DNA of 64,000 nt. Origin: CAWJMN01 sp963844055. Lineage in GTDB: Bacteria > Planctomycetota > Planctomycetia > Pirellulales > Pirellulaceae. The notes under the pieces were generated by a model. It was not told the origin of the DNA. It saw nothing but the letters and a program-made list of their open reading frames with translations, and did no database searches. The DNA lies in NCBI GenBank assembly GCA_963844055.1, contig CAWJMN010000001.1, forward strand, positions 1,798,001-1,862,000. The letters run 5' to 3'. The position numbers and the translations under genes were made by a program. Below are positions 31,901 through 37,861 of this stretch, one piece after another (position 1 is the stretch's first letter; each line of letters begins with the position of its first letter).

Positions 31901-34900
31901 GCCGGGAGCTTGGTCTCTCTTGGTTCCACCACACTTACGACAGGTGACGCGACAAACAGCTTGTTTGATGGAAGCATTCAGGGTTCCGGCGGCCTCACCA
32001 AGCAAGGTGCAGGCACCTTTACCCTTAGTGGCGTGAACACCTATGCGGGCACAACGGCCGTCAATGGTGGAACGCTTTTAGTCAATGGAACGAACAGTGG
32101 CGCTGGAGCTTTCAATATTACCGGTTCCTCCATCTTGGGTGGGACAGGGACGATTGCAGGCCCGGTTTCGCTCGTGGGAACGTCCACGCTTGCGATTGGT
32201 TCGCCAATCACTACGACAGAGACGCTTTCTACGGGACCACTTTCACTTGGAGCAGGCACGACCTTTAACATGCAGGTAAATGGTTTGGTTGCAGGTACCG
32301 ATTATGACCAATCGGTTGTTAGCGGCAGCGTGAACCTGGCCGGAGCAAACTTGGTCGTTTCCGGTACATTCGTTGCCAATCCATCGGTTTTGCAATCGAT
32401 TGTCCTCATCGATAATGATGGTGCCGACGCTGTCACAGGAACGTTCAACGGCCTGTCCGAAGGTGCCGTTGTGATGCTCAACAGCCAGCAGCTGTTCATC
32501 AGTTACGTTGGAGGTGATGGAAACGATGTTGTTCTCAGCAGTCAATTGATTGTGGCGGGTACCGCCGCTGGTGATACGCTGATCTTTACACCAACGGCAA
32601 ACGGTTACACCTTCCAGTTGAACGCTAACCCTGTTGTGGCCGTCGTTGGTCAGCCCACCTTTGGTTTCAACGGCCTTGGTGGTGACGATCTGATGATCGT
32701 CGTTCTCAACGGCTTTGCATTGCCAGTCAGCGGTATCTTCTATAATGGTGGTACTCAGGATTCACCGGCTACGGCAGGGGCGAACGGTACGTTTGGTGAT
32801 GTGCTGAGTATCATCGGTACGGGGGCTGAGACGGCTACTTATTTGTCCGATGGCGTAGTCAATGGTGCCTTGGACAACGATGGTTCGGTAACGATCGATT
32901 CGCTCGGCGTTATCAACTTTACCCAGTTAGAACCCGTAGATATTGCTGGGATGGCGCTGGTTAATGTCAACTTCCCCAACGCTGCCGATATTGTGACGGT
33001 GGCCGCTGGCTTCGATGCAGCAACCGGTACCTTGCCAGCCTTGATCGTAAGCGGAACTTCGGGAGGTGTTGGTTTCGAACAGGTTCACCTGCGAAACAAC
33101 ACGACCGTTAATATTGACACTGTTGCTGGTGGAAGCGATGGCGCCGATAGTGTGACAATCACGGGAAGCACGGCCGCTCATGGTAACGTCAACTTCCTGC
33201 TGAACACCGGCAGTGGTGCGGATTCGGTCACCGTCTCAGGAAGTCTCACCGTTAGTGGCAATATCGATGTGGTCACACAGAATATTGCACTAAACGGTGG
33301 AACATTAACCGCAGGAGCCACCAACAGCATCACGCTAAATGCTGGAACTGGTGCGGTTAGCACGAGTGGTCTTGGGATGGATGTTGTTGCCAAGGATCTC
33401 TTTGTTACTGCCAACACAGGAATTGACCTGGATTCGACGGTTCTGAACATCTCGGCCAACAACACCGGCGTAGGTAATGTCAATATCGACGAAGCCGACG
33501 GTGCCAACTTGCTGAGTGTTGCGGCAGCCAATGGTTTTGCAACGGTCGCCACACTGGCGGGCAGCCTGAACGTGACCTCAATTTCTGCTTCGACCGTGGC
33601 GACCCTAACGGCCACGGCAGGTGCCATTTCGGATGCCAATGCCGGTAGTAACAATGTTTCTGCAGCGACGCTTCTGGCAACGGCAGCAACAGGGATTGAT
33701 CTGGACACTACGGTGGGTGCCATTACGGCCGCTGTCACGGGAGTTGGCTCCTTGCAGATTGATGAGCTAGATGCCGTCACGTTGACTAGCCTCACGACGG
33801 CCGATGGCCCGATCGTGGTCACCGCCGGGGGAGCCATCGTGGCAACGAATGTGGTCTCGACGATCGATAGCAATGCTAATGGCATTCAGCTCACTGCTAA
33901 TACGGGCAACGTCTTGCTAGGAACCGTGAGTGCTGGTGTCGCCAATGGTGATGTTACGGTCCTGGCCGTAACGGGCAATATTCTCGATGACAACAATGAC
34001 CTCACGCGAGTTACGGGTGATGTGGTCACGCTTACTGCTGGCGGTACCGACATTGGTCAGCCGTTGTCTGGGCCGCAAGTGGAAGATATCGACACTGCTG
34101 CAAACACGCTAATTGCCAGCACTGCTGGTTCAGCAGGAGGACTACATGGCATTTGGATTGATGAAGTCAATTCCGTGACTTTGCAATCCGTTACGACGGT
34201 TGATGGTCTGATTCGCATTACTGCAGGGGGCACGATCACTGCGACTTTGGCCACTGCAGGTGGTTCATCACGCAATTTGTCGCTGATTACGTCCAGTGGT
34301 GACATTCTGGCCGATGATGTACAGGCACTTGGCGACCAAATCAATCTGGCTTCGGCCGGTGCAATTCAAGAGCCTGGAGCTGGGGATGCTAGTAGCGACT
34401 TGCAAGCGGCTCGCCTTGCCATGACGGCCGTAAATGGAATTGGTGGTGGTGCCGGAGGTGCTCTAGAGACTGTCGTTGCCAGTGTTGAGGCTGCTACGAA
34501 CTTGTTAGGCATCTTCCTTGCCAATACGGGCGATTTAGTGGTAGGGGGCGTTAGTGGTCCGATCACGGGCTTACAAGCGAACAGTGGAAACATTGCTGTC
34601 ACCACCACGGGGTCTCTCCTCAATGTGGAAGCGATCACGGCAATCAGTGGCAACGTCAGCTTGACCACGGTCGATGCCGGCGGCATTGAAAACCTGACAC
34701 TGGGGGCGACAGTGTCTGCTTCCGGTGCTGTAGTTCTGGAGGCTGGTGACGATTTGTCGGTGAATGCCGCAGTTATTGGCGCGACCGTTACGGGAAGCGT
34801 TGATTTTGGTAACGCCGATGTGGGTGGCGGTAACGCCTTCATTCTGGCACCAATCACGACGACGAGTGGAACCACGCTCAACGGCAATAGCGAGGATGAT

Positions 34901-37663
34901 ACCTTCACGCTCAATCCGCAAAACACGACAAGCTTCTTGGTTAACGGTTTGGCTCCTCACGGAACTTTGACTGGCGATAAGCTCGTCATGACGGTTCCAG
35001 CGGGCTCAACACAGACCGTCACTAACATTGGCAGTGGTAGCTGGACCTTCCCTGGTTTGTTGCAAACAGTCAGCTATACCAGCATTGAAGAGAATGCCAT
35101 CACGGGCGGACCCATCAATCTGGTCATTGATCTGGATAACAGCTTTAGCGGCGATGATAACTATCGCGTCTCGCTTACGCCGGGTGGTACGAACCTACTG
35201 GTCGAACGGACCGGCGTTGGGGCTCCAGTTGGGGTGATCTATCAAGGGTCACTGGCAACGATTAATAGCTTGGAAATCTTGGGCGACTCCCAAAATGACA
35301 ACCTGCTAATTGACGACCTAAATGGCCTGCCAAACTTCCTGGGAAGCATGGCTAAGCCGTTTAGCGATGACAATCTCAATGTTCCCGGCACACCGCTCTT
35401 CCTGTTTGACGGTGGAGCGGGGGCCAATACGGTTGCCTTCCAACTCGTTCAACCTTCCAGCCAAACCTATGGCATCGGCAAGGGAGATGGTACCAATCTG
35501 TCCCATGGAGAGGTCTTCACGGATGGAACGAATCCAGCGGACCTAGGCTTGTATTTTAAGGGTGTCAGCCAGGTGCGGACTGATGGTACGCCCGCCGGCG
35601 TGCTCTCGGTTATCGGCGATACTTTAGGCAATACGATTGGTATCAGCGGCAGCGGAACTGACACGCTGATCAATCCAACTGGCTATGCCACCTTTACCTT
35701 CGGCGGGAATAACTTCTCGGCACTCAAGGTCGATGGTTTGGGGGGAAGCGACACGCTAGATTTGGTCGGGTTTGGCTCCAATCAAACCAATAGCCCTGCA
35801 ATCACGCTGGATGGTAATGCGGGCAATGATTCCATCACGGTTCGCAGCACCAGTGGTAACACTGGTGGTATCACCCTTCTGGGCCAAGGTGGAAATGATA
35901 CCTTTACCCTGGGAACAGGCGGTTCCGTCAACGATACAGCCGGGGCGATTGCCGGAGCCGTAGTACTTGACGGAGGCTCGGCTGCTGACAACGACCGCCT
36001 GTTTGTGAATGGTTTGGGGAATTTCGCTGGAGCGACCGTAGCAATCAGCAGCATTGGACTTGATGGCCTAACAGCTGCTCCGGGTACGGATGTGACTTTC
36101 AGCAATATCAACCTGCTGGATGTGACTAGCACGAATTTTGTCGACACCCTCACCACGACACTTACGACAGCCAGTGTGAATAATGACTTGGCAATCGTGA
36201 ACGTCCGCGGTGGTGGCGACAACGATCAGTTCTTCCTGAACGTTCCTCTGACGCCGACTAACACGCCAGTTGGTCTGACCAACATCAACCTGTATGGCAA
36301 CGCGGGGAATGATACTTTTGGGGATGCTCTCAATAGAATCATTCCAACCTACAGCAAGGCCAGTGGTGCCGATGTCTTTATCGATGGCGGAACACCTGAC
36401 GTTGCGAACTTCGATCCGGTGACCAAGAATTCGATCGATGGAGATAAGGCCGGTGACCGGTTGTACCTCGACGTCTCGAGCACTACTGGTCCTGTGGTTG
36501 TTGACACCGTCTCGGGAATTGCAGACTCGGCTTCGCATCGCCGTTTGGTCTATAACGGGATGGAAGATATTGACCTGTACGACAATGGCTCCCTGACGAA
36601 CGTCCACCAAGGGTCGCTCTACATGCGGGCTACCGAGTCATCGGATTACATCGTCCTGATGGGCCTATCAGGGGGCAAAGTTCGGGTTCGTGTCAACAAT
36701 AGTTACTACGGGGATTATGCTCCAGCGACGAAGTTGGTCCTCTATGCCCGTGGCGGAAACGACTACATTGCCACTTCGGTCATGCCAGCGACTTTGCCGC
36801 TGGAACTGTATGGCAACGAAGGGGATGACAGCATCACGGGAAGCGCTGCTGGCGATCTGATCGTCGGTGGTGAGGGGCTTGATCGGATTTCTGGTGGTGC
36901 CGGCGGTGTTGATGAAATTTGGGGTGATGTGTTCAACCCCGTAGTTGCCAGCAACATCAACCTCGACATCATGGTGAATCCAACCGACCCGGCTGCGATT
37001 GCTTGGCGTACCACGCAGGTTGACCGCAGTATCTTTAGCTCGGCTGGTGGAGCAGCTTCCAACCCATCGACGGACGGCAACGACATCCTCACAACCGCCC
37101 CAGGTAATGGTGCAGACCGTATTTACGGCCAAGGGGGGAATGATATCGTGACTGCCAGTGCACAGGATGACATCCTGTATGGTGGTGACGGAATCGATAA
37201 CCTCAATGGTGCAAACGGAAATGACCGGCTGTATGGTGGTGCTGGCAACGATAATCTTGCTGGCGAAGGAGGCGATGACTTCCTCTTTGGTGGTGATGGC
37301 AATGACACGCTCAATGGCGGCTTGGGGAATGATGTTCTGATTGGGGGTACAGGCCAGGACATCCTGCGGGGCGATCAGAATCGTGACATGTTGGTGGGGG
37401 GCACGATCTCGTTTGCTGGGACCAATAGTGGCACGGCCGATAGCAAGGCTTACGGCGATGCCAATGACTTGGCCATGCTGGAACTGCTGAACAACTGGCG
37501 GACAGCGGTAAGCCCAGGCATTCCGTTTGCCGGCCTAACGGTCGTAAACGACAATGAGCGTGATAGCTTGAGCGGTGGTGATAGTGCGGACGACTTCTAC
37601 AACGATGCGGCCGACCTACTCATTGATTACCTACCGTTGCAAGGAGACCGCAAGACGCTGTAA
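13916..37663 (+). CDS. Giant secreted beta-strand-repeat protein (7915 aa) with C-terminal RTX repeats
   Basis: The N-terminus is strongly basic and ends in KLFFEGLEDRRVLAA (residues 37-51), the planctomycete extracellular motif (Planc_extracel). Most of the chain is autotransporter-associated beta-strand repeat, e.g. KTGAGTLQLGGTAANTFTGG followed by GTL-LNK. About nine copies of a GDN-NAD-LLDLNN module (residues ~380-4700) and three of an ADRIND/EDFGIL module (near residues 675, 1605 and 3270) give a super-repeat. PA14-like segments lie near residues 3058-3200 and 4921-5090, NEVQ domains at 2805-2908 and 3891-3998. After residue ~5290 come three related D-L-I-ING/YNGG-type domains, then a hemagglutinin-like stretch. 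RTX nonapeptides (GGDGNDTLNGGLGNDVLIGG) occupy ~7625-7840. No autotransporter beta-barrel or sortase-like tail is visible. I found one cysteine. Likely an adhesin or surface/matrix protein; RTX suggests type I export, but no exporter gene is in the window. A GGAG supports ATG 13916. Confidence 0.93.
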   Translation: MAFGFKFGNNGLKNTTEADQRKLARRKSKVQARRNRKLFFEGLEDRRVLAAMVWDGETNGSWSNATNWVGNVTPTAGDDLVFPAGASNATNVNDLAAGTRFNTILIGGSGYSISGNAIELSGGLTANNVSGTNTFGLNTTLINAQTFMNANSASTLSVSGSINTANLVGNYFFGTAPALMFDGAGTTNASGVISGAGSVSKLGTGTVVLGGSNTYEGITEARQGTIRVTNNSGLGSALTGHTEVQAGASLELSGVTTSETIAIREAGVGFGNGTDISSGGALCAVGGTTSTVTGNVELVGGDNMIGVAAGSKLIVSGQVLTPLSKNAGNRFLKVGPGTLQLAGSQDNVFTVDTRVLQGTLELNKTPGKNAIGGNLIIGDNIGGDNAATVRLLQPDQLPQLNVFDVSINTITLSSSGVLDLNNNSDVIGNLVLTTGSTYSSDVTTGSGTLVLGGNLTVSTFQGSSGLTPAATISGKLDLGTLFSGGAAGGGLSTRTFAINDTQLAHIATDLDISAVVSGASDVSISKTGGGTLRLSNANTISGPFIMNGGVLEVANNNALGTAFLSLQNNGNIVRATGGSRTISNVVSLDGDVSFLGDDATPGVDNLTFTSPATLTGGRTLFTMDPTQTVTFAGAIGEGIFGSQNIAKGGRGTLAFTAANTYSGSTAVNTDGGTLVLSGSGSILNSSTITINVAGTLILDNNSGGNLADRINDATTINNNGRLVLVGSSSANTTEALGIINPGQNFSSVIESQNTSAGVFSTMLLANALATGADRPTRFVGTGVALSDSGANRIVFVNTPGALTNAVMQQGVVAGPGNAIDFATFAPVAEGVAIVALPASAYVTDITLATSTSNVRLTANTTLSTNKSVNALLLDPGVSLGGSNAVLSLGTGNLIFAGNGSIDVGALNIGAGITNVQPGATATISSSIYSGTVQKNNLGKLVLTGDNQFNGLLMANEGTLNLQRSTAVGSPQSGTFVRGGAIIELEQTTFGPVNIGLEGLDITGSGDATNQGAIRNVAGNNSLAGTFTLGGAPMNVLDLYGGWMGITSANVTMSFVNVLGGSTLTLTGNVANNADLVKTGAGTLELAGVQAGFNDRSSRVYEGTLLLNREPGLGASSGYFSTLIIGSDAAGAPAATAKLGASDQIRDDRAMTMLSSGLLDMNGQADRLSGATLVVGPNGAGDINIGTGGLLSQAADINVFTLGANNPVGSTITGGTLSLQMFGTIAAAGARTFQVNDGASGNDLTITSAIVDGTGLQSVGITKSGFGTMELGGSTSNTFTGTTSASEGTLLLNKSGGALAMMGPMTVGDANIQSGFLQSDIVRLLQPNQLPDYLAPVTVQVTGWFDLNGNDDTIGQVDAQTALTVNAGVVTTGAGTLTVNGNITAAPAQGAALFTPVLPAVIAGKLNLGALPRTIDVGGDRGELAVEVIVSANISGTGGFLITNNGTILLSGDNSGLSGDIVRTNGNFAVGSDTAFGTSRLLLNGNITTYGGKRTIPNEIIFGANTIGFIGGNNTAGVGAIGGGGNDLLFTGRVNVTPNTFFPTVPVAGQVEFAGGVGETFGGVSFRKQGFGTLIFSSLVTFSANNFEIGQDAGGGPGTRVNGGTVIFRDNGTLLNPTLLLVGYGGVLQIDNSGINLANRIGDTAQIDLFGGTLALVGKSGASVTEDFGILRARNGYSSVVQSILPSAGGSSADWRFAAIQREAADQGAFIQFAGRGTDFSAAGPNKLGSYGGITTTGGIIPFAVLSGATGFDFAGVVNNATATAPFLDYLNPLTSGPMFASSLATATATKNVKLSASEAVTGAVTANAVLLANGGLAITGAGSLTVGTGLVVSRGVGNTISVNTLTLDTTEGEVFVSEGSDLSIGSNIAGAANSLAKGGDGSVVLSGANAFTGATRITRGTLRAASNTAFGTTGGGVAVTYGGTVELAGVNIPAEQIDVAGTGDANLGAVGLRNVSGNSTWNGNVTLQTSGINRNAVEVAAGTNLVFAGAGVVSGQGLSKTGAGTLQLGGTAANTFTGGGLLIWQGTVQMNKTAGVNALNTNTTVGDNVGLPNADQLVLLANEQIPNANNVDVQSTGRFDYGVSTETINALTARAGVVGSATVTASTGVLTLAADSTVDVISGGAGGTAGPVTIAGNLNLNAAAPRTLTVNDTFSVNDVILSATLTNGNFQKNGNGRLTLSGNNSAFAGTITVNGGEMVVANVNALGTTAGNTAVNLGFSLLLDGVSPALAEPITLNGTGFGGQGSIRNISGNNTLTGDVTLAGTTTLGVNAATQLTLSGAIGGTGFGVNKLLPGTLTFSGTTANTYTGATFVAEGTLQLGKTAGVNALAGTLTIGNDNGSQDADRVVLLASNQIPDTVQVQIVAGAQLDLNNNSETLGNAAATGLNFFDGITTFPKVTTGAAGVLTLASGLGVTVQSAGGLGTQVTVSPGVNIAGNLALAGNTVFTVNDTGLNIRELQLDAAVTGTAGFQRSGTGIMAITGSNPGLSGAVTLNANGGLVVANNGLGSGTVTVAGDTSLFATDYLSGAPVTQTISNAIVVNTATLGLRGDDNLVLSGSITNNAGNRNLTANMQQDVTVTLSGTINLSNDATSRTLAINNNTFGGGISNAVLGGAVNVTGQIVNGGGSTTGALTKGSSGLVTLSNNSNNYGGVTTVSAGILRVTQANALGTTAGNTVVSNGATLQVQVTGNPSIAEGLNLTGNGLANLGAVRLLDAVPGTSETTTFTGGVVLTGTSFVRVDAGGATPDTLVFTDNGVAAGIISGGGGLTKTGAGTLQISGSLPNTYTGGTTVNEGALEINKTGGNNEVQTVLLTSSATLTGGTFTLTFNGQTTVALAFNAAIGVVQSALESLSTIGVGNVTVTSPATSFYQITFQGALGGVDQPSLTGDGTALIPAGGTLTIAELTKGGTANPLGTGNVTVGDQGGGAGADVLRYGSLATANEISNLVTVTVASSGLLNLNGKSDAIGGLVLNSGRNASASVVTGAGSLQFGDGLYSGITVNPFGATDGTSPAASIAGTLDLGGVPRSIVANDSFVPSAAEDLVISANVIGASAAFVPGLRETRLTTSAFDETTPATGTLTQLGVRMGQTSAKGPWGDNETWVYTGQFFDADGVFSFAEAIDDNVLVKIDGVTRLRSTNWNIPTTTGSAIGDNRFGGVQNFGMGPNGDGWHNIELRFGNGTGGAGPVAGSGWTASYGFGLATSGSQSDQGTAYVVPVDSGTGNLFRSSVSGELQLNGAGTVALTANNTFAYATTINQGTLVLRNGGRLAGATSVNVNGGGVLRLDNTASSADRVNNAAAVTVSGGAVTLVGNSGGTTEQIGALTFNPIINPASTISTQLNQGTDSIVTIDSSAGGVAELQATSLVRNVGASAHFVGVGADLGSTTNSRLQITGGTSPFTNNVLPWATMSGPSGYDLVTDADGTAGSAPYYLGRVTAYSSDINSGGIVRLSGATSTLTANRTVDALLLESGATVNGPFTLIVGSGATPGLVVARGTGTNLIANTLVDFGARDIMVLVDTGAALTASGTFNGSGNLRKERAGTVTLSGDNNVGVGQQLSGQIIADAGTLVVQSNNALGTAGGTNTTGTAIGQFATLVVDGARTIGNEQLDLTGSVAQVLALGNDTLRATNGSSTWGTGTTTINYFPNSLASTSINSNLLVNVASGSVLNLNGSINATAGLVKLGAGDLTYSGSGNNGTIGSNLNNISVNEGRLLLNKSGTAVAIRNTNVTIDDLANLDPVGAGTILYTGASNNEIEDGTNVAVNHQATFDINGKTDAITGTLTIGGGSFKNTLGGGSFQVNALTMSGGAVNTGTGSLNLNGTLTYNTGLATGGAAVINGNLNLVAGTRTITVNDNVAVNELTINAAISNGRFLKNGAGGLLLTNAGNTYLAGVNEVQRLLIAGATGGTSQFNITFNGQTTATVTVGTTDAATQANIQAALSALANVPAGTATVTVSAAGQFDITFTGALGAADLPNQITVATVTAPGTYTPSTVTNGAAGVQLNQGILSVSSDTALGAANLHVNGSGQLQAIGGNRTLANTFTVNPNITWTLGGRRDFEGTDDLSLTGGIYLVGATSGQVVNLDVNDTQTQATMSGVISGGGDFLVPTKRGIGTLVWSGNNTFDVRDFTNASTLTSNDGIRLEGGILRVAHSNALGTSSEIATLMIRADLGAVLEIDGTTANGPVNITGKILDVALSDTNNNTIVSSRGFLNRSATEATYTGVVRSLGGNNSIVSPNDQFRLRNVNNNANTTSIAIGVDAGSLDLNGAIIGLQNDATPTVQNNRSLYKTGAGTLRLSGATSNALTGNTVVLNGTLELNKSGAANAISAGTLYVGDNSGSDNSDQLVYVSGAGVDQIATIAVNVGTSGRIDFGTILGDTVGVITLTDGDTFSSDVTSSATGSIRASDYAVNVRPGITTSVAATMSGVVDLATVAKNITVADGPGFTELTITANMGETTASGITKAGAGRLLVAPTVANTFTGNVAVNAGVLQINSDTSLGTNAGTTTVASGAVLELTGSFTETGEALTVSGTGIVNGVAPHVWSNANQNAIGTGAIRNISGDNVWQGNVTINSNPTSIAVDANSLTVNGAGVLAWGGNGLLKTGPGVLELGGTVANTGTGNTSVQEGTLRLNKAGGVAAIPGGTLLIGDNLGGDNADQVILAAANQINDIPVRIARTGRLDLAGFAESINNVLVLDVGPSFSADIVTGAGTLTSNGTLSTSIQAGVGIGSVAATVSGNYNINAAGGYRTWDVRESAAPVELDISAIVSNGGVSKAGRGTLRLSGASANTYTGATQVLTGNVIVAKDGAFGTNAGTTGFIEGTTLYFEPGVNYATAEAISLAGEGADGNGVLQSMGGTTAFAGSLQLSSNRFTNRTRIGVNSGALTLSGPVSVASGTLMVSGAGDLTISGVLSSNTNTAATNNAFDEIFIDQGLAAGTITGDIGLTLGTLYPVRKQFPGAISFAADGNFVAESGFDVNYSDSAFSAVWLSRFTPTESGVWQFQGTNLDDNLSVWVDLNQDNVFDLTERSGFKAGVGAWGPISTALLTSGQTYLFALTMSDTGGGSALDSTQIKSPSGAFVSLNPTTLAPGLFTVPDYDGLTKDSTGTLTLTGNNTLSGPVVVNAGTLLVNNTAGSGTGTGTVTINTNAILGGTGAASGSVSLNNTANLSPGSPITTTESLAVGPTTLVPGTSLSLNLNSTVPVTGYDQLVVTGALTLSGNVDLQLPGAYVPVVGDSFTLVDTTTGVTGPGKFVYAGVPLSEGDTFFYNSSPMKITYVGGVDNKDVVISYNTAPVINADSYGVGIHNQIVAKIVGANLQILVDAVLWMNTPFASLTGLTVNGQTGSDNLTIDYINGSPIPSGGLSYAGGNGAELSTGDTLSLVNGSATTIAYTFVNNNDGSINIDGQIVSYTGLEPVSDNLSAVNRVFSFTGPSESIVVSNIGGAGDNVTRIDSTQGELVDFVTPSASLKIITNGGDAVSLNSFDTAYNTPNLTLEDGSGTYSSYTLGAVNVIPVSTALTLTGNVSLSLNGFNQQLGSLTSSNDLPIVNLGANTLTVGDATSTTFSGQMLASGGTLSKVGSGSLTLSGTADNTGLGATINSGTLVLAKASGASVHAIGSAGFTLVSGLVQLGGTGGDQIETSANVTLSGGTFELNGLSEGFNGLNGSGSLLTNSGSLATLTVGESNGNGSFSGTVTGAIALTKAGAGTQIIAGANTHSGLTAVNGGTLVLGSATALGSTATGTTVASGATLDLNGQTVGTESLAITGTGLSGLGALVNGSVTVASLAGDVTGTFTSGGANDILLTGSAQGALTKIGAGTLTLGGTTDNTGLIATVNAGTLVLAKNPSSSAPDVHAINGSSLTLNNGTLLLGGSGGDQIYTGTDVTVNGGTFDLNGLSEGFNALLGTGGMITSVAGATLTVGESGGTGTFSGSITGAVAFTKVGAGNETLAGANTFTGLTTVNGGTLTLSGGSAIDDAGAVLISSGTLGLSSSEAIGRLSGVAGSLVSLGSTTLTTGDATNSLFDGSIQGSGGLTKQGAGTFTLSGVNTYAGTTAVNGGTLLVNGTNSGAGAFNITGSSILGGTGTIAGPVSLVGTSTLAIGSPITTTETLSTGPLSLGAGTTFNMQVNGLVAGTDYDQSVVSGSVNLAGANLVVSGTFVANPSVLQSIVLIDNDGADAVTGTFNGLSEGAVVMLNSQQLFISYVGGDGNDVVLSSQLIVAGTAAGDTLIFTPTANGYTFQLNANPVVAVVGQPTFGFNGLGGDDLMIVVLNGFALPVSGIFYNGGTQDSPATAGANGTFGDVLSIIGTGAETATYLSDGVVNGALDNDGSVTIDSLGVINFTQLEPVDIAGMALVNVNFPNAADIVTVAAGFDAATGTLPALIVSGTSGGVGFEQVHLRNNTTVNIDTVAGGSDGADSVTITGSTAAHGNVNFLLNTGSGADSVTVSGSLTVSGNIDVVTQNIALNGGTLTAGATNSITLNAGTGAVSTSGLGMDVVAKDLFVTANTGIDLDSTVLNISANNTGVGNVNIDEADGANLLSVAAANGFATVATLAGSLNVTSISASTVATLTATAGAISDANAGSNNVSAATLLATAATGIDLDTTVGAITAAVTGVGSLQIDELDAVTLTSLTTADGPIVVTAGGAIVATNVVSTIDSNANGIQLTANTGNVLLGTVSAGVANGDVTVLAVTGNILDDNNDLTRVTGDVVTLTAGGTDIGQPLSGPQVEDIDTAANTLIASTAGSAGGLHGIWIDEVNSVTLQSVTTVDGLIRITAGGTITATLATAGGSSRNLSLITSSGDILADDVQALGDQINLASAGAIQEPGAGDASSDLQAARLAMTAVNGIGGGAGGALETVVASVEAATNLLGIFLANTGDLVVGGVSGPITGLQANSGNIAVTTTGSLLNVEAITAISGNVSLTTVDAGGIENLTLGATVSASGAVVLEAGDDLSVNAAVIGATVTGSVDFGNADVGGGNAFILAPITTTSGTTLNGNSEDDTFTLNPQNTTSFLVNGLAPHGTLTGDKLVMTVPAGSTQTVTNIGSGSWTFPGLLQTVSYTSIEENAITGGPINLVIDLDNSFSGDDNYRVSLTPGGTNLLVERTGVGAPVGVIYQGSLATINSLEILGDSQNDNLLIDDLNGLPNFLGSMAKPFSDDNLNVPGTPLFLFDGGAGANTVAFQLVQPSSQTYGIGKGDGTNLSHGEVFTDGTNPADLGLYFKGVSQVRTDGTPAGVLSVIGDTLGNTIGISGSGTDTLINPTGYATFTFGGNNFSALKVDGLGGSDTLDLVGFGSNQTNSPAITLDGNAGNDSITVRSTSGNTGGITLLGQGGNDTFTLGTGGSVNDTAGAIAGAVVLDGGSAADNDRLFVNGLGNFAGATVAISSIGLDGLTAAPGTDVTFSNINLLDVTSTNFVDTLTTTLTTASVNNDLAIVNVRGGGDNDQFFLNVPLTPTNTPVGLTNINLYGNAGNDTFGDALNRIIPTYSKASGADVFIDGGTPDVANFDPVTKNSIDGDKAGDRLYLDVSSTTGPVVVDTVSGIADSASHRRLVYNGMEDIDLYDNGSLTNVHQGSLYMRATESSDYIVLMGLSGGKVRVRVNNSYYGDYAPATKLVLYARGGNDYIATSVMPATLPLELYGNEGDDSITGSAAGDLIVGGEGLDRISGGAGGVDEIWGDVFNPVVASNINLDIMVNPTDPAAIAWRTTQVDRSIFSSAGGAASNPSTDGNDILTTAPGNGADRIYGQGGNDIVTASAQDDILYGGDGIDNLNGANGNDRLYGGAGNDNLAGEGGDDFLFGGDGNDTLNGGLGNDVLIGGTGQDILRGDQNRDMLVGGTISFAGTNSGTADSKAYGDANDLAMLELLNNWRTAVSPGIPFAGLTVVNDNERDSLSGGDSADDFYNDAADLLIDYLPLQGDRKTL
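22328..22638 (+). repeat. NEVQ domain 1 inside the giant gene
   Basis: Residues about 2805-2908. Begins NEVQTVLLTSSATLTGGTFT, continues LTFNGQTT, then SALESLSTIGVGNVTVTS, ITFQGALGGVDQPSLTG and AELTKGG. This NEVQ / GGTFTLTFNGQTT / ALE-L-IG-GNVTVT pattern is one I associate with virion and giant planctomycete proteins. It interrupts a beta-strand repeat right after the LNKTGG motif, so it looks inserted between strands. Confidence 0.6.
25586..25905 (+). repeat. NEVQ domain 2 inside the giant gene
   Basis: Residues about 3891-3998. Begins NEVQRLLIAGATGGTSQFNI and continues TFNGQTTATVTV, IQAALSALANVPAGTATVTV, FDITFTGALGAADLPNQITV. Same layout as domain 1 but clearly diverged, and again set inside a beta-strand repeat (after LLLTNAGNTYLAGV). 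Confidence 0.6.
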
Positions 37664-37694
37664 GGCGTTTGCTTCCCCAGTCGAATGGTGTTTA

Positions 37695-37723
37695 GGGGCC
37701 TGGAATCGAAAGTTCCAGGCCTC
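37695..37723 (+). terminator. GC-rich hairpin 32 bases after the giant gene
   Basis: GGCCTGGAA (37697-37705) pairs perfectly with TTCCAGGCC (37713-37721) across a seven-base loop, and one G-U plus one G-C pair extend the stem. No clear T-run follows, so it may need Rho or act as a 3'-end stabiliser. Placed where a stop for the giant transcript is expected. Confidence 0.5.
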
Positions 37724-37861
37724 TGGCCGTTAGAGGGGAAGTGGCTTTTGTATCATGGGAAGTGTTTGCACTAGGGAGCCTCTCTTTTCATAAGTGAGAG
37801 TTGCCTGCAAGTGAACTATCAGCCGTTTAGGTTGGCATGTCCAGCAAATGGTTCGCAAGAC

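Noticed and set aside
15040..32300. Repeats that might be read as a CRISPR or tandem DNA array
   Set aside because: The repetition is at protein level with strong nucleotide divergence and no regular repeat-spacer spacing.
14581..37362. Many long minus-strand open frames (up to 263 codons) inside the giant gene
   Set aside because: They follow from the gene's codon bias (few stops antisense to Gly/Ala/Thr/Asn-rich repeats), are Pro/Val/Ser-rich and carry no motifs.
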